Origin: Daphnia carinata
Taxonomy: Eukaryota > Arthropoda > Branchiopoda > Diplostraca > Daphniidae
Direction: 5' to 3'
DNA: 64,000 nucleotides
Assembly: GCF_022539665.2 (NCBI RefSeq)
Contig: NC_081334.1
Span: 9,270,424 to 9,334,423 of the forward strand
The notes under the pieces are model-generated. The model was not told where the DNA came from. It saw only the letters and a list, made by a program, of their open reading frames with translations, and made no database searches. A program made the translations under genes and the position numbers. Positions 19,719-29,959 of the stretch are shown here, in pieces. Numbering within the stretch: the first letter of the stretch is position 1; every line of letters begins with the position of its first letter.

Positions 19719-21124
19719 GTTTTCTTGTTTTAATGCTTCTAAGTTTAGCTTTAAGGTGTTGTATTCTCTTCCTAGGGTATCTAATTGTTTAGTTGTTTGC
19801 CTTTCTTGCTGGAGGGCTTGTTTCAGATCTTCGATTTCAGTTTCCTAAGAATTAATTTTCCTACTACTTATCGCTAAATTGTCTTGGGCAATTTCAATTT
19901 CGTTGTTGCTTGCGGCAATCGCGATATTTTTCTTGAATTCCCTTAATTGGTTTTCTAGAGCTCGGTTTGTGGTCTGTAATTGGTTATTTTCTTCTGCTTG
20001 ACAGATCTGAGTCAGTTGGAGGGCTTTTGAATTTGATTGATTGACGTTTAATTCCTGTCTTAGTTGATTGTTTTCTAGTTGTAATTTTAATAGGTTGTCT
20101 TTCTGCTCTACTTGTTTCCTTCTTAGTAGATCTACCTCTACTTGTTTTAATTCAACTGATTTTGATAGGTCTGTAATTTCCTTATTCTTCTTTGCCTGAT
20201 CCAGAATTAGTTTTTGTGTTCTGCCTGAAGCGTTACGATTTCTTTTTCTTGTTCTATACTTTTTGTTTCGAGAGCTTTGTAACTTATCTGTAATTTGTCT
20301 TGGTCAATTTGAGTTGCGGTAAACTTATTTAGTAGACTGGTTCCGTCTTCGAGGAGTTGTGCTTCCCTAAGTTTTAGTTTGTCTACTTCGCTTCGTAGCC
20401 TAGCTTTTTCGGTTACTAATTTAGATTTTACTGAAGAATGTTCTGATTCTGCTTTTTTAATGGTTGTTTCTAACAGTTGTACGTCTTGGGTTTCCCTTAC
20501 TAATGTGGAAATTAAATTTGATTTTTCTTCTTGAGTCTGTTCTATCTGCTGGGATAAATTTTGTGCTTGGAATTCTATTGCCTGCTTATGAGCGGTAGTT
20601 GTATGAATTAATGCAAGGCCTTGATTTTCAATTTCTTGGATTTTTGTCTCTGCTGCTACTAACTTTCCTGTAATTAGTTTGTACTCTAAATCTTTTTCTT
20701 TTAACCTTGTTTTTAACTCTTTTGTTGCTAACTTATCCTTTGTTGCTTCTAATTCTAATTTGTATTGCCTTATTGATTGATGGATCCCTATTAAAGCTGT
20801 TTTTAGAAAATCTCTTTCTTCTAGTAATCTGTTCTTCTTTTTGCTGGGTAGATTTTCGTTTGAGTGGTACTTAGTTAACTGCTTCTCTTCGTCACTTTCT
20901 TTTGGACTTTCTTCTGCACTTCTAGTCCGTTTAATTGGAACTATCCGAACTTCTGAAATTTCACTATCTAATGTGGGATAAACTTTCTGTGTTGATCGTT
21001 TGGTGTCAACCAAACTTATTCTCCTTGGACGCTCTTTTACAGCTAATGACTCATCTACTGGGGCTATCGGTTTTGTATTGCCGTAAGGGGTGGGTGGAGT
21101 ATCAGAGTTGATCCTCCCGTACAC
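19719..21124 (-). pseudogene. gag: Gy-K gag coiled-coil protein
   Basis: A 305-residue frame (21124-20207) matches Gy-A/B gag (KRTRSAEESPKESDEE, NLPSKKKNRLLEERD). It continues, after a frame change near 20207, as another ~160 residues of heptads down to about 19720, with one stop near 19845. This is the longest coiled coil in the window, roughly 400 residues in Glu/Lys/Gln/Leu heptads. Residues downstream of it are cut off at the join with the Gy-B LTR. The likely role is Gag multimerisation (inference from the coiled coil). The usual start region MSSENLTV lies at 21373, separated from this frame by about 230 bp of unrelated sequence. Confidence 0.7.
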
Positions 21125-21373
21125 GAGGTAACATACACACTATCTTAACGATTGTAACTGACAATAATCTAAGACAGGACTCACCCACACGAACTCGAAA
21201 GCAACACTAACTCTATTGTAAATTGCCACCGTCCACGGAGCCAAAGTTTCTTTGTTTAAGCAGCGGGTAAGAGAGGGTTGGGAACAGGGTATCAAATAAA
21301 ACAATAGAAACGCGGATTGCGGAAATAGCCTATGCTGGCGCCACACCACTACCGTTAAATTTTCAGATGACAT
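21125..21373 (-). other. Interrupted gag start of Gy-K
   Basis: The minus strand reads MSSENLTV, matching the gag starts at 9891 and 19502, and then departs into about 230 bp with no similarity to the other gags. Homology resumes near 21090 (KPIAPVDE). This looks like an insertion of unknown type. No clear terminal repeats or target duplication were found. Confidence 0.5.
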
Positions 21374-21516
21374 TTAAATGACTTACCCTTTATCGCTGGG
21401 AGTTTTAGACGTCTGACGACCGTCTGCGATATCTCGGATGGATGGTTCTTGTTGTTCTGCAGGGTTCCGGGCTGGAAATCTTTGAACGAAGTTCAAAACT
21501 GGACACGTTCACCAAA

Positions 21517-21811
21517 CGTAATGTGCATAATATTAGAAATGATAGATGCATAATATAGTAATTGATGCACATAGTTGATTCACATGAATGTATTTAACTT
21601 CTTGACACAGCACGATACAGCATGCACTTGTAAGTCACAGTGGTGTTACTCCTAATGATGCAATGACGAACCGCGTCTTTTATACAAGACGCGGATGCTT
21701 ACGTTGCATACTCAGGATGTGGACGTGGCTGCCTACGTGGCTGAAAACTACTTATAAAAGCGTCGTAAGATGGTAAGTAGATGCTTGGTTGACGTGGGTA
21801 GCCTCATCACA
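21517..21811 (-). repeat. Gy-K 5' LTR (divergent)
   Basis: This is about 295 bp, followed by the same primer-binding site as Gy-A/B (21498-21514). It ends TGTGATGAGG at its start (minus strand), like them, but the middle is different sequence. An 8 bp inverted repeat CGCGTCTT/AAGACGCG surrounds TTATAC at about 21671-21692. The + strand left end reads CG instead of TG. It interrupts integrase of Gy-C after the codons for RKQIMEF. Confidence 0.65.
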
Positions 21812-22245
21812 AATTCCATAATCTGTTTCCGTAGTGTCGCTGGTACTACGGTTTTTCCTCTAGCTGTGGTTAAAATTCTGCTAGGTAAATACCGAAATTC
21901 ATCTTCCGCTTCATCAGTTTTGTCTCTAAATCCCTTGCCACTTCTTTGCAAAAAGTATCTTCCTGCTGGGCTATTAGCCAGTCGTCCGCCACGACTGTTT
22001 GTGACATCACGACATTCACTGGTATTCTACTTAGTGCGTCTGCGTTTTGGTGTAGTTTCCCAGGTCTATATTGGATTTCCACTTCAAATTGTTGTAAAAA
22101 TAGAAATCATCTAGACAACCTTCCTGTCGGCTTCCTTATTATTTGGATGTATTGTAGAGGCCTATGATCGGTTACTATCACAAAGTCAGTGTCGTATAGG
22201 TAATGAAAAAACGCTTTTACCGAATGGATTATGGCGTATGCTTCT
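21812..22245 (-). pseudogene. pol: Gy-C RNase H-integrase fragment
   Basis: The minus strand reads the end of RNase H (VTDHRPLQY-like, a stop replacing Trp in GRLSRWF, and YRPGKLHQNADALSRI) and the linker to integrase (GKTVVPATLRKQI). It is closest to Gy-A/Gy-B pol. It is cut at 21811 by the Gy-K LTR inside the integrase zinc finger, and at 22245 by the env scraps. A frame change lies near 21920. Confidence 0.75.
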
Positions 22246-22674
22246 GTAAAGTTTCAAACCTCGTGTATTGTCAGTGAGTTGCCGAAACAACTCCGCATTG
22301 CCAGTTACAAACATGCGGTATTTATACTACCGCAGAACACGAATATCAAGGTAAAGTAGGAGGGGATACATTCACTTTCACTTGTTAAACGCTTGAGGGA
22401 TGTAAGAGGTGTGGTTTCCTTTGGTTAGCCTTTGGACTCCTTACACTCCTTCCTAAAGTTTCATAACCTCGTGTATTTGCAGTGAGTTGTCGAAACAACT
22501 CCGAATTACAAGTTACAAACATGCAGTATTTATACTACTACAGAACAAAAATTATCAAGGTAAAGTAGGAGGGGATACGTTCACTTTCACTTGTGAAGCG
22601 CTTGAGGGATGTAAGAGATGTGGCTTCCTTTGGTTAGCCTTTGGGCTCGTTACATTCCTTCCCCTCTTCGATTA
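22246..22674 (+). repeat. Tandem pair of env gene fragments
   Basis: Two copies of one segment lie head to tail (22246-22452 and 22453-22674, period about 207 bp). Both match 54449-54655 in Gy-D env, where the sequence encodes the N-terminal env region. Neither copy is open. A third fragment lies inverted at 42488-42640. Confidence 0.7.
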
Positions 22675-22860
22675 AAAGAATTGGTCCTCCAATTTGTGTT
22701 TTCCGTCACCGAGTACAATTGCTGCTATGGGTGAATAATATTAATTGTTCCTCCACCTATGATGATTGCTAAGATTTAAGAAAAAGAGTTGCATAAGATT
22801 TTAAAAGAGTTGCTGGCATTTTTCGTCTTCTTTCTTTTTGTCTTTTATTCTTGCTTTTTT
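22675..22860. other. Short unassigned spacer
   Basis: AT-rich. On the minus strand it may continue the basic tail after the ankyrin repeats (Lys/Arg-rich codons). Nothing else is recognisable. Confidence 0.3.
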
Positions 22861-23565
22861 TCACCCCGGTATTTGGGCTTTACTGGTTATGGCTTGTTCG
22901 TTTTCCTCGCGGCGGTATTGTAGTTGTTCTTTTCTTTCAGTCTTGGTCATGAAACTACCGTTGTGTTTTTGTTTCCATTCTTGGAATATGGCTCGCACAT
23001 TTTTATTACATGCGTCCGATCCAGCCGTGCGTCCATGGGAGTCTTTTATTCTTGCGTCTGCTCCGTGTAGAAGATATATCTCTATCATATTAAGTCGGTT
23101 GAATCCGACTGCCAAAGGTGGTTGTGTCTGTATTATTTTGTTTGTTGATGTTGAGGATTCTTTTTGCACAAATTTGGATGGCAAGATCTTCTAGGCCATA
23201 CATGGCTAGATAGTGTAAAACGGTTCTGCCATCTACTGTTGCAATGTTGATATTTGTTACTGTCCATATCAACTTTGCACATTCTTCGCGTTCTTGTGGG
23301 ATTGCCAACATTAAAGAAGTTTCTCCATTTGTGTTGCGAGCTGTAAATTCGCAGTTTTTATGTTTCAGGATCCGTAGTAATAGTAAATCATTTTCGGGGG
23401 CTGCGATATGACCAATTGTCTTTCCGTGATATAGGATTTCTGGGTTCGCTCCGAAGGATAGTAGAAGATCTGTAATGTCGTACCTACTTCTTCGTACGCT
23501 TGTGTGGAGTAGCGTATGTCCATCCTTGTATCTTTCATCGAGAAATGTGGCCATCCGCTGTCTTG
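22861..23565 (-). pseudogene. Ankyrin-repeat module fused to gypsy gag N-terminus (Gy-H)
   Basis: A 154-residue frame (23554-23090) holds four consecutive ankyrin repeats with the typical DGHTLLH...LLLSFGANPE, TNGETSLMLA and DGRTVLHYLA cores. After a frameshift near 23105, a second frame (23184-22861) adds a fifth and sixth repeat (IEIYLLHGADARIKD, SHGRTAG) and a basic tail. Ankyrin repeats bind other proteins. Upstream, separated by one frame change and a TAA near 23565, lies a gag N-terminus homologous to 40981-41573. In Gy-E the same N-terminus is followed by coiled coil instead. Whether the ankyrin domain is a captured host sequence or an old part of one gag lineage cannot be told here. 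The present copy is broken. Confidence 0.7.
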
Positions 23566-24196
23566 AGTGTTTAATTTACTTTGGATGCACCTTCTTACTG
23601 TATGTAATGGGGCTCCCATCATTGTCAGGGAAAGTTTGCCGTCTTCAACTCCATTATGGCTTGTCTCTGCAGCTGGATTTTTTCCGCTCGGGCTGCTGAT
23701 ACGGATGCTATCGTTTACATCCGACAGTTTTCACATTTTTCTGTTCCCCACGGTTGGTTGTTAGGCTTTTTACGTTTTTTGGGGGGTGTCACACTGAAGA
23801 TAGTTGTCGCTGTCATATCCTATTGTAGACACTGTAGTCACTTTCCATATCGGGTGCTATTCCACTATACGGCATCAGTGATTTCTCGTTCTCATTTTCA
23901 CTTGGTTCACTATGTTTATGCTGTTTTTCTATATTTCCAAAAACGTCATCGCTTTTCATTTCTGTTTTTATTTCGTTGTATCCCATATATCGTACCAATT
24001 GCTTGTTTTCACTCGCACTCTTCACACCCTGTTTTGCTTTGCAGTCCTTTTGACTATCTTCACTTTCGGTATCGCTAATAGTGATTAGCCTGTAAACCTT
24101 CTTTGTCTTTCGGGAGATGGTGGTTACTTCGTTTTTGTAAACTTGGGCAGTGAAGTTATTGGCCATTTTGAGAAGAGTTGTTGGTTTGTGATGCAC
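23566..24196 (-). pseudogene. gag: Gy-H gag N-terminal region
   Basis: The frame 24196-23813 (likely start ATG at 24166) encodes a basic N-terminus with TTISRKTKKVY, an acidic SDTESEDSQ stretch, ENKQLVRY and a SLMPYSGI..D.ESDY motif. It breaks at 23813. Homology to the Gy-E copy continues through a Cys-x2-Cys pair (degraded) and VEDGKLSLT to the shared boundary SKLN near 23569. This region has no recognised fold. It precedes ankyrin repeats here and coiled coil in Gy-E. An accessory or matrix-like role is possible, but that is a guess. Confidence 0.55.
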
Positions 24197-24625
24197 ACTT
24201 TGTTTTGCGAAACTTTGCAGGAGTTATGCCGTTGAGACACTGAGAAGAGTTTGGTTTTTGCATTTTGCAAAAACTTGCTTGTTTAAAGATTTCCATGTTT
24301 TCTCTTATGTTGTTGTTACTCTGTCCGATTTGCGAACAGGTTTTTCACTTATTTTACCTGACCCATTTTTCTGTTTTATATTCTTTTTTGGCGTATTCGT
24401 TGTCTGTGTTTCGTGTCGCCCTGGCATTTGGAAATATCGCAGTGCTATTAAAGGAATATCTTGGTCATTTCGAACTTTCTTTATTCCTTTTTAGTTCTTG
24501 ACGTTTTCTTGTAGGGTTATTTGTGTTTTATTCTTCATCGTGAGTTAGTTTCCATGGTCCTTGTGTAGAGAACACACTGCTTGTTCTGCTTTTCTGTTCG
24601 TTTTGATTTCCTTCCGTGGTTTGCC
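24197..24625. other. Conserved spacer between gag and antisense gene
   Basis: No gene. It is colinear with 41574-42044 over its whole length (for example TTCTCTTATGTTGTTGT and GTGAGTTAGT). It may hold LTR or leader sequence for the minus-strand element and a promoter for the + strand gene, but no LTR ends could be fixed. Confidence 0.4.
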
Positions 24626-25203
24626 ATGCAGAATTTGGACTATAATTATTTCCTTCGGTATCGGCGTGAAGTCGAAGTTGCATTGTGTTGGATTGATAGG
24701 GCGCTATATCCTTCTCCTGTAAGCCTTTTCCAGCGGTTCGTTCCGGAGATCGCGATCTTTTCTTTAACGGATTTCGTCTGCTGTTTGGATTGCCGCATCC
24801 GTCGCCGCTGGACTTTGGTTACACACGTCCATGGGTCAACAATTATTATAATCTGTAAGTGTTGTTTTACAGTTTTTCTTCTTTTTTTTTATTTATTTAT
24901 TTATTTTTTTAAAGTTTTGTAATAATAATCTGTTTTTCTTTTAGGAACCATCCTGGGTATGCGCGTTATCGCGACCATTACTCACTGAGGTTCGCCCGTT
25001 TCCTTTGGTGGTTGGAGTCAGGTGATGATATTTATCACCCTACTTCGACGTCTTCTCGGTTGATGCAGGAGCATCTCCAAGAAGAGCATGAAGATCGGCT
25101 GGCGATATCACACGTATCGAATCTTCTTCACGCTGACTATCTTCCTGAACATGATTGTTCAGACGTTGTTTTTTTATTTTGTTTCTGTTGTTTAGTTTTG
25201 TAG
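24626..25203 (+). pseudogene. Antisense spliced gene copy 2 (aORF-2)
   Basis: Exon 1 starts with ATG at 24626 and ends at 24854 before GTAAGT. The intron is 24855-24944 (90 bp, ending TTTTCTTTTAG), and exon 2 is 24945-25203. The junction has the same phase and place as copy 1. Exon 2 reads HPGYARYRD, LRFARFLWWLESGDDIY and a Glu/His-rich end. Exon 1 is similar to copy 1 in two frames: the start (EVALCWID) and the later DLFFNGFR...DYGYTRPW-like part are out of register, so one frameshift lies near 24735-24750. It sits between Gy-E env (minus strand) and the Gy-H gag start. Splice sites are conserved although the frame is broken once. Product unknown. Confidence 0.55.
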
Positions 25204-25466
25204 TTGTGTTAATCTTCAATACAAAGTTGTTATCTGAATTTATTTGTTGACTGGTTTTTTTTCGGTTTGTTGGGATTAAAAAATAATCAAATTAATTGTT
25301 TGCTTAAAAGCTTCAAATTGATGGTGAGTGCGATAGTTACTGGATGGGTGCTAATTTATTATATAATCAACTAATTAATTAGTTAATGGATACTAATTGA
25401 TTAGTAGTATTTACTAATTGTTTGTTTAGCTTTAAGTTGGGGTGAGTAAAAAATTTTTTTTCAGTT
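25204..25466. other. AT-rich spacer
   Basis: No gene. It contains an AT-rich dyad (ACTAATTAATTAGT near 25370-25385), followed by a partial repeat of TGGATACTAATTGATTAGTA. Confidence 0.4.
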
Positions 25467-28400
25467 TCAATGACCTTGGGGATTTATTTTTTTGGCTGAA
25501 TTACTGATGTCTGTTTCTGGCATGCAACGACATAGGTCTTCCCAGACCATGCCATACCCGACGACGTAAGCGCATGTAGTGTGTTTTCCTGTACATCGTT
25601 TGGATGGTTCAGTCTCTTTGATAGATGGGAAGATTAATGGATTTGGTGCGCTTGGTCGTGGAAGCCGTATTTGACCATGTATTTCTGTTGTTAGTTGTGC
25701 AGGGGCGGATGTTCTTATGAACGGTTGTTTGATGGCTATGTCTGAATGATAAGTTGGTTCCCGTGCTGGTATCATCGATGTGAGTTCATGTTCCTTTATG
25801 CCATCGTCTTATCTTCTTGTAAGCTTCCGGCTTCTGCGGATACGTTCTTTAATCTTCGAGAAAGGGTTGCAAACGATGAAGATCCGTAAGCATACGAGAA
25901 ATAGCACAAATCCAATCACTGATAGACTTATTATTTTCAATTTGTCGAACCGTGAGAACATATGACCTATTTGATTATCTTGTTGTTCTGACATGACAAT
26001 ATCTCTAGCAGAATTGGAATTTCCATTTTGCATTCTACCTACTAGGTCATTCAGGATATTCAATTGTTCCATCTCCATTGTTTCGTGTGCTGGATGACTT
26101 TTCAGCGAGAAGTCGAAATCATTAAGATGGAGTTCTTCAAATTCTGTAATGAGGTCTTAATTAGGCATGTGAATGCTAGGTCTCTGGCGTATCCAATCTC
26201 CTGTTGTAGAGTTGTGCTCCCATGTGTGTGGATTTCCATTTAAATTTACTAAAGGTGTTTTCCAAAAATAAAAAGAGTATGGATGAATTGACCATCCATC
26301 TGTTCCGATCGTACAGTTCTTTCCTTCGTAAGTAAAGAACGGTTGAAATCCACATTGGTTTCACTTGCTGCTATAAAAATTCTTTTTGCGTCGCATTATT
26401 GAAGTGTCATTGCTTGACCGAAGCCTTGTAGTCTCGTGCAGATTGGTAAACCTACTGCTGCTGCAGCCAAAATTCCGTTGGTTCGGGCTAGATAACAGCT
26501 TGTGTTCTTTTGATTGCCGATAATTGACAATAAACGACCCGAATTTCTTTTGCAAGTTTGTTCTCGTGTTCTGTTTCAATGCTGATTTTATATTGGTCGT
26601 GCATTTTATTTATTTCGTATTTAATTTTGTCGTTGAATTCTTCGATGTGTTTGGGTAGACCGCTCTCCAAATTTTCATTAATTAATGAATCTTCAGTTTT
26701 CTGATCCATTGAAATAATCAGGGACTCTGCTGACAGTAAATTTCGAATTTTGTCTTCCTCGATGGCCTGACGTTTTTTATGTTGTAGCTAATGGGGTCAT
26801 TCTAGACGTCAGTGTTGATGACTGCGGGGTCGTCGACCTTTCTTTCCCTGTCGTCGTACTCGGCGTAGTTGATATTGTTTGGCGCGTTGTCGTTGTCGCT
26901 GTTGTTGTGGATCTTGTCGTAGTGGGCGTTGTTGTCGTTGACGTAGGCTTAGTAGTTGTAGTGGTTGTTGAAGTTGAAGTTACTTTAGCAGTAGTCGTGG
27001 ATTTAGTAGTAGTGGTTGGTTTAGTGCTTGTTGATGTGATTATTGGTTTTGTAGTTGTGGGGGTTTTGTTGAGGTTGATGTCATACTGGGTTTAGTTGTA
27101 ACGTTTTGTGTCATTGTTGGTTTGTTGGCTGCTGTGTTTGTAACTGACTTAATTGTAGTCCTAGTTTTTACCGTTGTTTTTCCCGTTGTTCCCAATGTTG
27201 TTTTTATTGTGGGCTTCGTAGTTGTTGTAGCGCTTGTCGTTGTTGTGGATTTTTTCGTTGTGGGCGTGGCAGGGGACGGGGTTAATGTTTCATTCTTTTC
27301 CGTCCGTATTCGGTATGCGTCCGTATTTGGTGTGGGTTGCGATATTCAAAGCTAAAGTGTTGTGTTTGACTGGAGCCGTGACAATGCCCCAGGCTAACTC
27401 GACCTACTCTCTGCGTTAGACACTTACTGTCTGATGCAGGTGAGTGTAATCCGGTTCTATCTGTTACCATGAGCTGGCCTGTGTGTTCAAAGATGCCCCA
27501 GATTGAGCTTGTGTTAGCGCATTCCTGGAGAACTAGCATTGTCGTGTTGGCTTTGACACAGGTGTTTGTGTTGAACGGTCTGATGATGAAATCAGACGTA
27601 TATTCAAAAGCTTGTCCTCTTTCCGTTGCCTTGCTACAGTTGGCTACCCTAGTTTGTGATTGCACTAACGGATCGTTGCTGTTTACCAGTTTTCGTAGTT
27701 CTTCTTGACATCTCGGCCACTCAGTGTCACATTCTTCCAATGTCATTTGTCTGTTGACTCCGTGGGGTGTTATACATTTTTCATTCGTTGCTTTCCCGTT
27801 TTTCAATCATTCTCAGGCAATCATGTTCCAGATAATATTTCCGTTGCCGTGATTAGTTTTTAAAATTCCTTCGCCGAATAGTGGCGAATTAATCGTGGTT
27901 ATGATTGCTTTTCGTTGTTCTTGCTGAATATCCTGCATTTCTGCTAATGTTGTATCCGGAAAATTTTCTAGGATTTCAGGATTGGTGTTTACAGTTTCGA
28001 AGATTCATTTTTGTTTTGCGCGGTTTTCTTCGTCTCTGCACTCTGTCAGCATGAAAGCTCGGTATGATCCTAGTGTAATACAGAGATACGATTCTTGTGA
28101 AATTAATTGATAATTTTGTTGATCTAGGATCCATCGTGTTGAATATTCCGAACATTTGGCTACAATCAGTCGGCCTGCTTCTCCTTCCGTGATACAGATA
28201 TCGCTGCTTTGTACTTGTATTGTTTGATCAACGATATATTCGAATTCTGATCCTTGTGGAAGTGGATCATCGTTGTTGAGACAAAAGGATCGTTTTCGCT
28301 TGGAGTTCTCTATAATCCTTGCACACTGATGTATCCAGGTGAGTATTCTGTAGGCATGTATGTATAGTTGTTTTGAACATTTCGTACAGTTTCCTTGTAG

Positions 28401-29211
28401 TTTCCGTTGGAAAAATTAGGTATGTGAGTGGTATACCCACAACTTTGTAACCTTGTGGTGTGATATCTCTATCTGGTTTGTTTAGGAACGAAATCTCGAT
28501 CTGTCGATTGGTGTCGTAAAGTCGGCTGGCATTTTCGTGTTCTGGTATTCTTGGGAGTTCGAGATATCCGTTTCCCTTAATCAACGTTTGTGAGTATGAG
28601 TTATTTGTTGTTCTATCTCCCCACACAATTGTGTTTTGATTCTGAATGAAGTGTCCTTCCTGCTGGGTGGTGTTCAACGGTACAAAAGGGCTTTCAATTG
28701 GGTCATCCGGTTTTTCCTGCCGTAGCGTGATTTGTTTCGCTACACAGTTGAGGGTATGGTATTCTTTTATGGCATACCATTTCCCTTCGTCTGTCGGTGT
28801 GGCTGTGAAACTCAGGCCCGATGGTCCGGTCTGCATGTTGTTATCGCCACACTTCTTGTCATTCACCATTTTCCAGCATTCCAGTGGAGTTATTAGTTGA
28901 GTTTCTTGTGAATATTTTGTGTCGAAGGGTCCCATTCAAAATGATCCTGTTATTTTCTTCGTTTTTATCCATTGTTTGAATGTCCAACCTTTCAAAGTAG
29001 CTGCTGGTTTCTGCGTTGTTTTTAAAGTGTACAAAGTGGGTATTCCGGGTAAGTGTGCTATATCTGTTTCCTTGTTGTTGCAGTAATATGGTGCTTCTAT
29101 ATCTAAAATTCCTCTGGTCTTTACGTTCTTACAGCCGCATACGGTTGAATAAATGGGATACGTGGATGCAATGATGGTGAGTAAGTGGATGAATAATAGT
29201 ATCAGTTCCAT
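25467..29211 (-). pseudogene. env: Gy-E env-like glycoprotein with mucin-like stalk
   Basis: In order on the minus strand: a signal peptide and the C-x-C...GILDIEAPYYC opening (29211-28939), an in-frame TGA, then 222 residues (28935-28267) with a C-W..VNDKKCGDN motif. A broken stretch (28266-27807) with beta-trefoil-like Cys repeats follows, then 174 residues (27806-27282) with two more. Next come a Thr/Pro-rich stalk (27290-26790), a heptad region (26709-26488, KLAKEIRVVYCQL), and a membrane segment in the frame 26078-25809 (about 22 hydrophobic residues). After a TAA there is a Cys/Pro-containing tail (25775-25467). The layout matches Gy-B env plus the extra stalk. At least five lesions make it non-functional. 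Envelope role inferred from architecture and position. Confidence 0.7.
26790..27290 (-). other. Mucin-like Thr/Pro-rich region in Gy-E env
   Basis: About 160 codons, mostly ACN (Thr) with Ser, Pro and Lys, in two frames with a break near 27065. Such stretches are typically O-glycosylated stalks. The + strand Val-rich frames seen here are its mirror image. Gy-A, B and D env lack it. Confidence 0.65.
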
Positions 29212-29307
29212 CTGTGAAAGAGAAAATTTGAAGGTTTTTAGAATCTCGATTCTCCTTGGCGTTGCCGTTAGTTGTATCGTGGATTCGTCATTCTCGTGTA
29301 TGCATGT

Positions 29308-29640
29308 TTATTTGGTTTTGGAAAAAGGAATATTTGGTGCGATGATCATATAAGACTCCTCTTCTGTTGATCGAAGTTTACGCGTTTCAGAGGGAAGCTG
29401 TCTCTGGTCGTTACTGAAGTGTTTTCTTGGCCTTTCATGACTTGTAGTACTGTTCATCTGTACTGTTGTCCATCTGTTGATGAATTTACCGGCAGTTGGT
29501 GGGGCCTTCAGTAGCACAAAGTCACCGATGTTGTATTTCATTGCTTTTGTTCTTTCGTCGTAATATCTTTTTTGTTTTCTCTGAGCCCGAAATAGGTGTT
29601 CCTTCGCTAGTTGCTCAGCCTTCTTCGTTGATGTGAGTAC
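29308..29640 (-). pseudogene. pol: Gy-E integrase C-terminal part
   Basis: The minus strand reads a Lys/Arg-rich helix (LFRAQRKQKRYYDE-like) and the KYNIGDFVLLKAP motif typical of the integrase C-terminal domain. The frame is broken after GKFINRW. The rest of integrase lies beyond the nested Gy-G element at 37737-38440. The target duplication GTAC (29637-29640) marks the cut. Confidence 0.7.
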
Positions 29641-29959
29641 TGTAGCGCCAATGGACTTTGTCGCCTATCGCGCGATGATAGACGATCCGCAAGTCAACCA
29701 TTGGCTGGCATTTGTCGCTCTGACCGGATGTCGGGAGCTTTAAAACCCCGACTCTGACAAGTCAGTGCAGTTCAGTTTTTAGCAGTTCAGTTAGTAGTCG
29801 AGTAATCGAGTGAGTTGGTTAGTGAGTTAGTTTAACAGAAGTCCTTCATCGAGTTGCTGTGTCGTAGTCGTCGACTAGTTGTTTGAGTTATCACCTGTGC
29901 TTAGTGCTGTATCTTGTGAAGTGAGTCCAATAAACTAACCTTATCCCAGAGTTGTTACA
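29641..29959 (+). repeat. Gy-G 5' LTR
   Basis: This is 319 bp, TGTAGCGCCA...GTTGTTACA. It has a TATA-like GCTTTAAAA near 29740 and the poly(A) signal AATAAA near 29930. Against the 3' LTR I count roughly eight substitutions, a 14 bp difference (TCAGTGCAGTTCAG present here) and a 1 bp indel. Confidence 0.92.

Noticed and set aside
22246-22674. Tandem repeats considered as a CRISPR array or satellite
   Set aside because: Only two units of about 207 bp, both matching env coding sequence; no spacers.
26907-27355. Val-rich + strand frames
   Set aside because: They are the mirror image of the Thr-rich (ACN) stalk of the minus-strand env.
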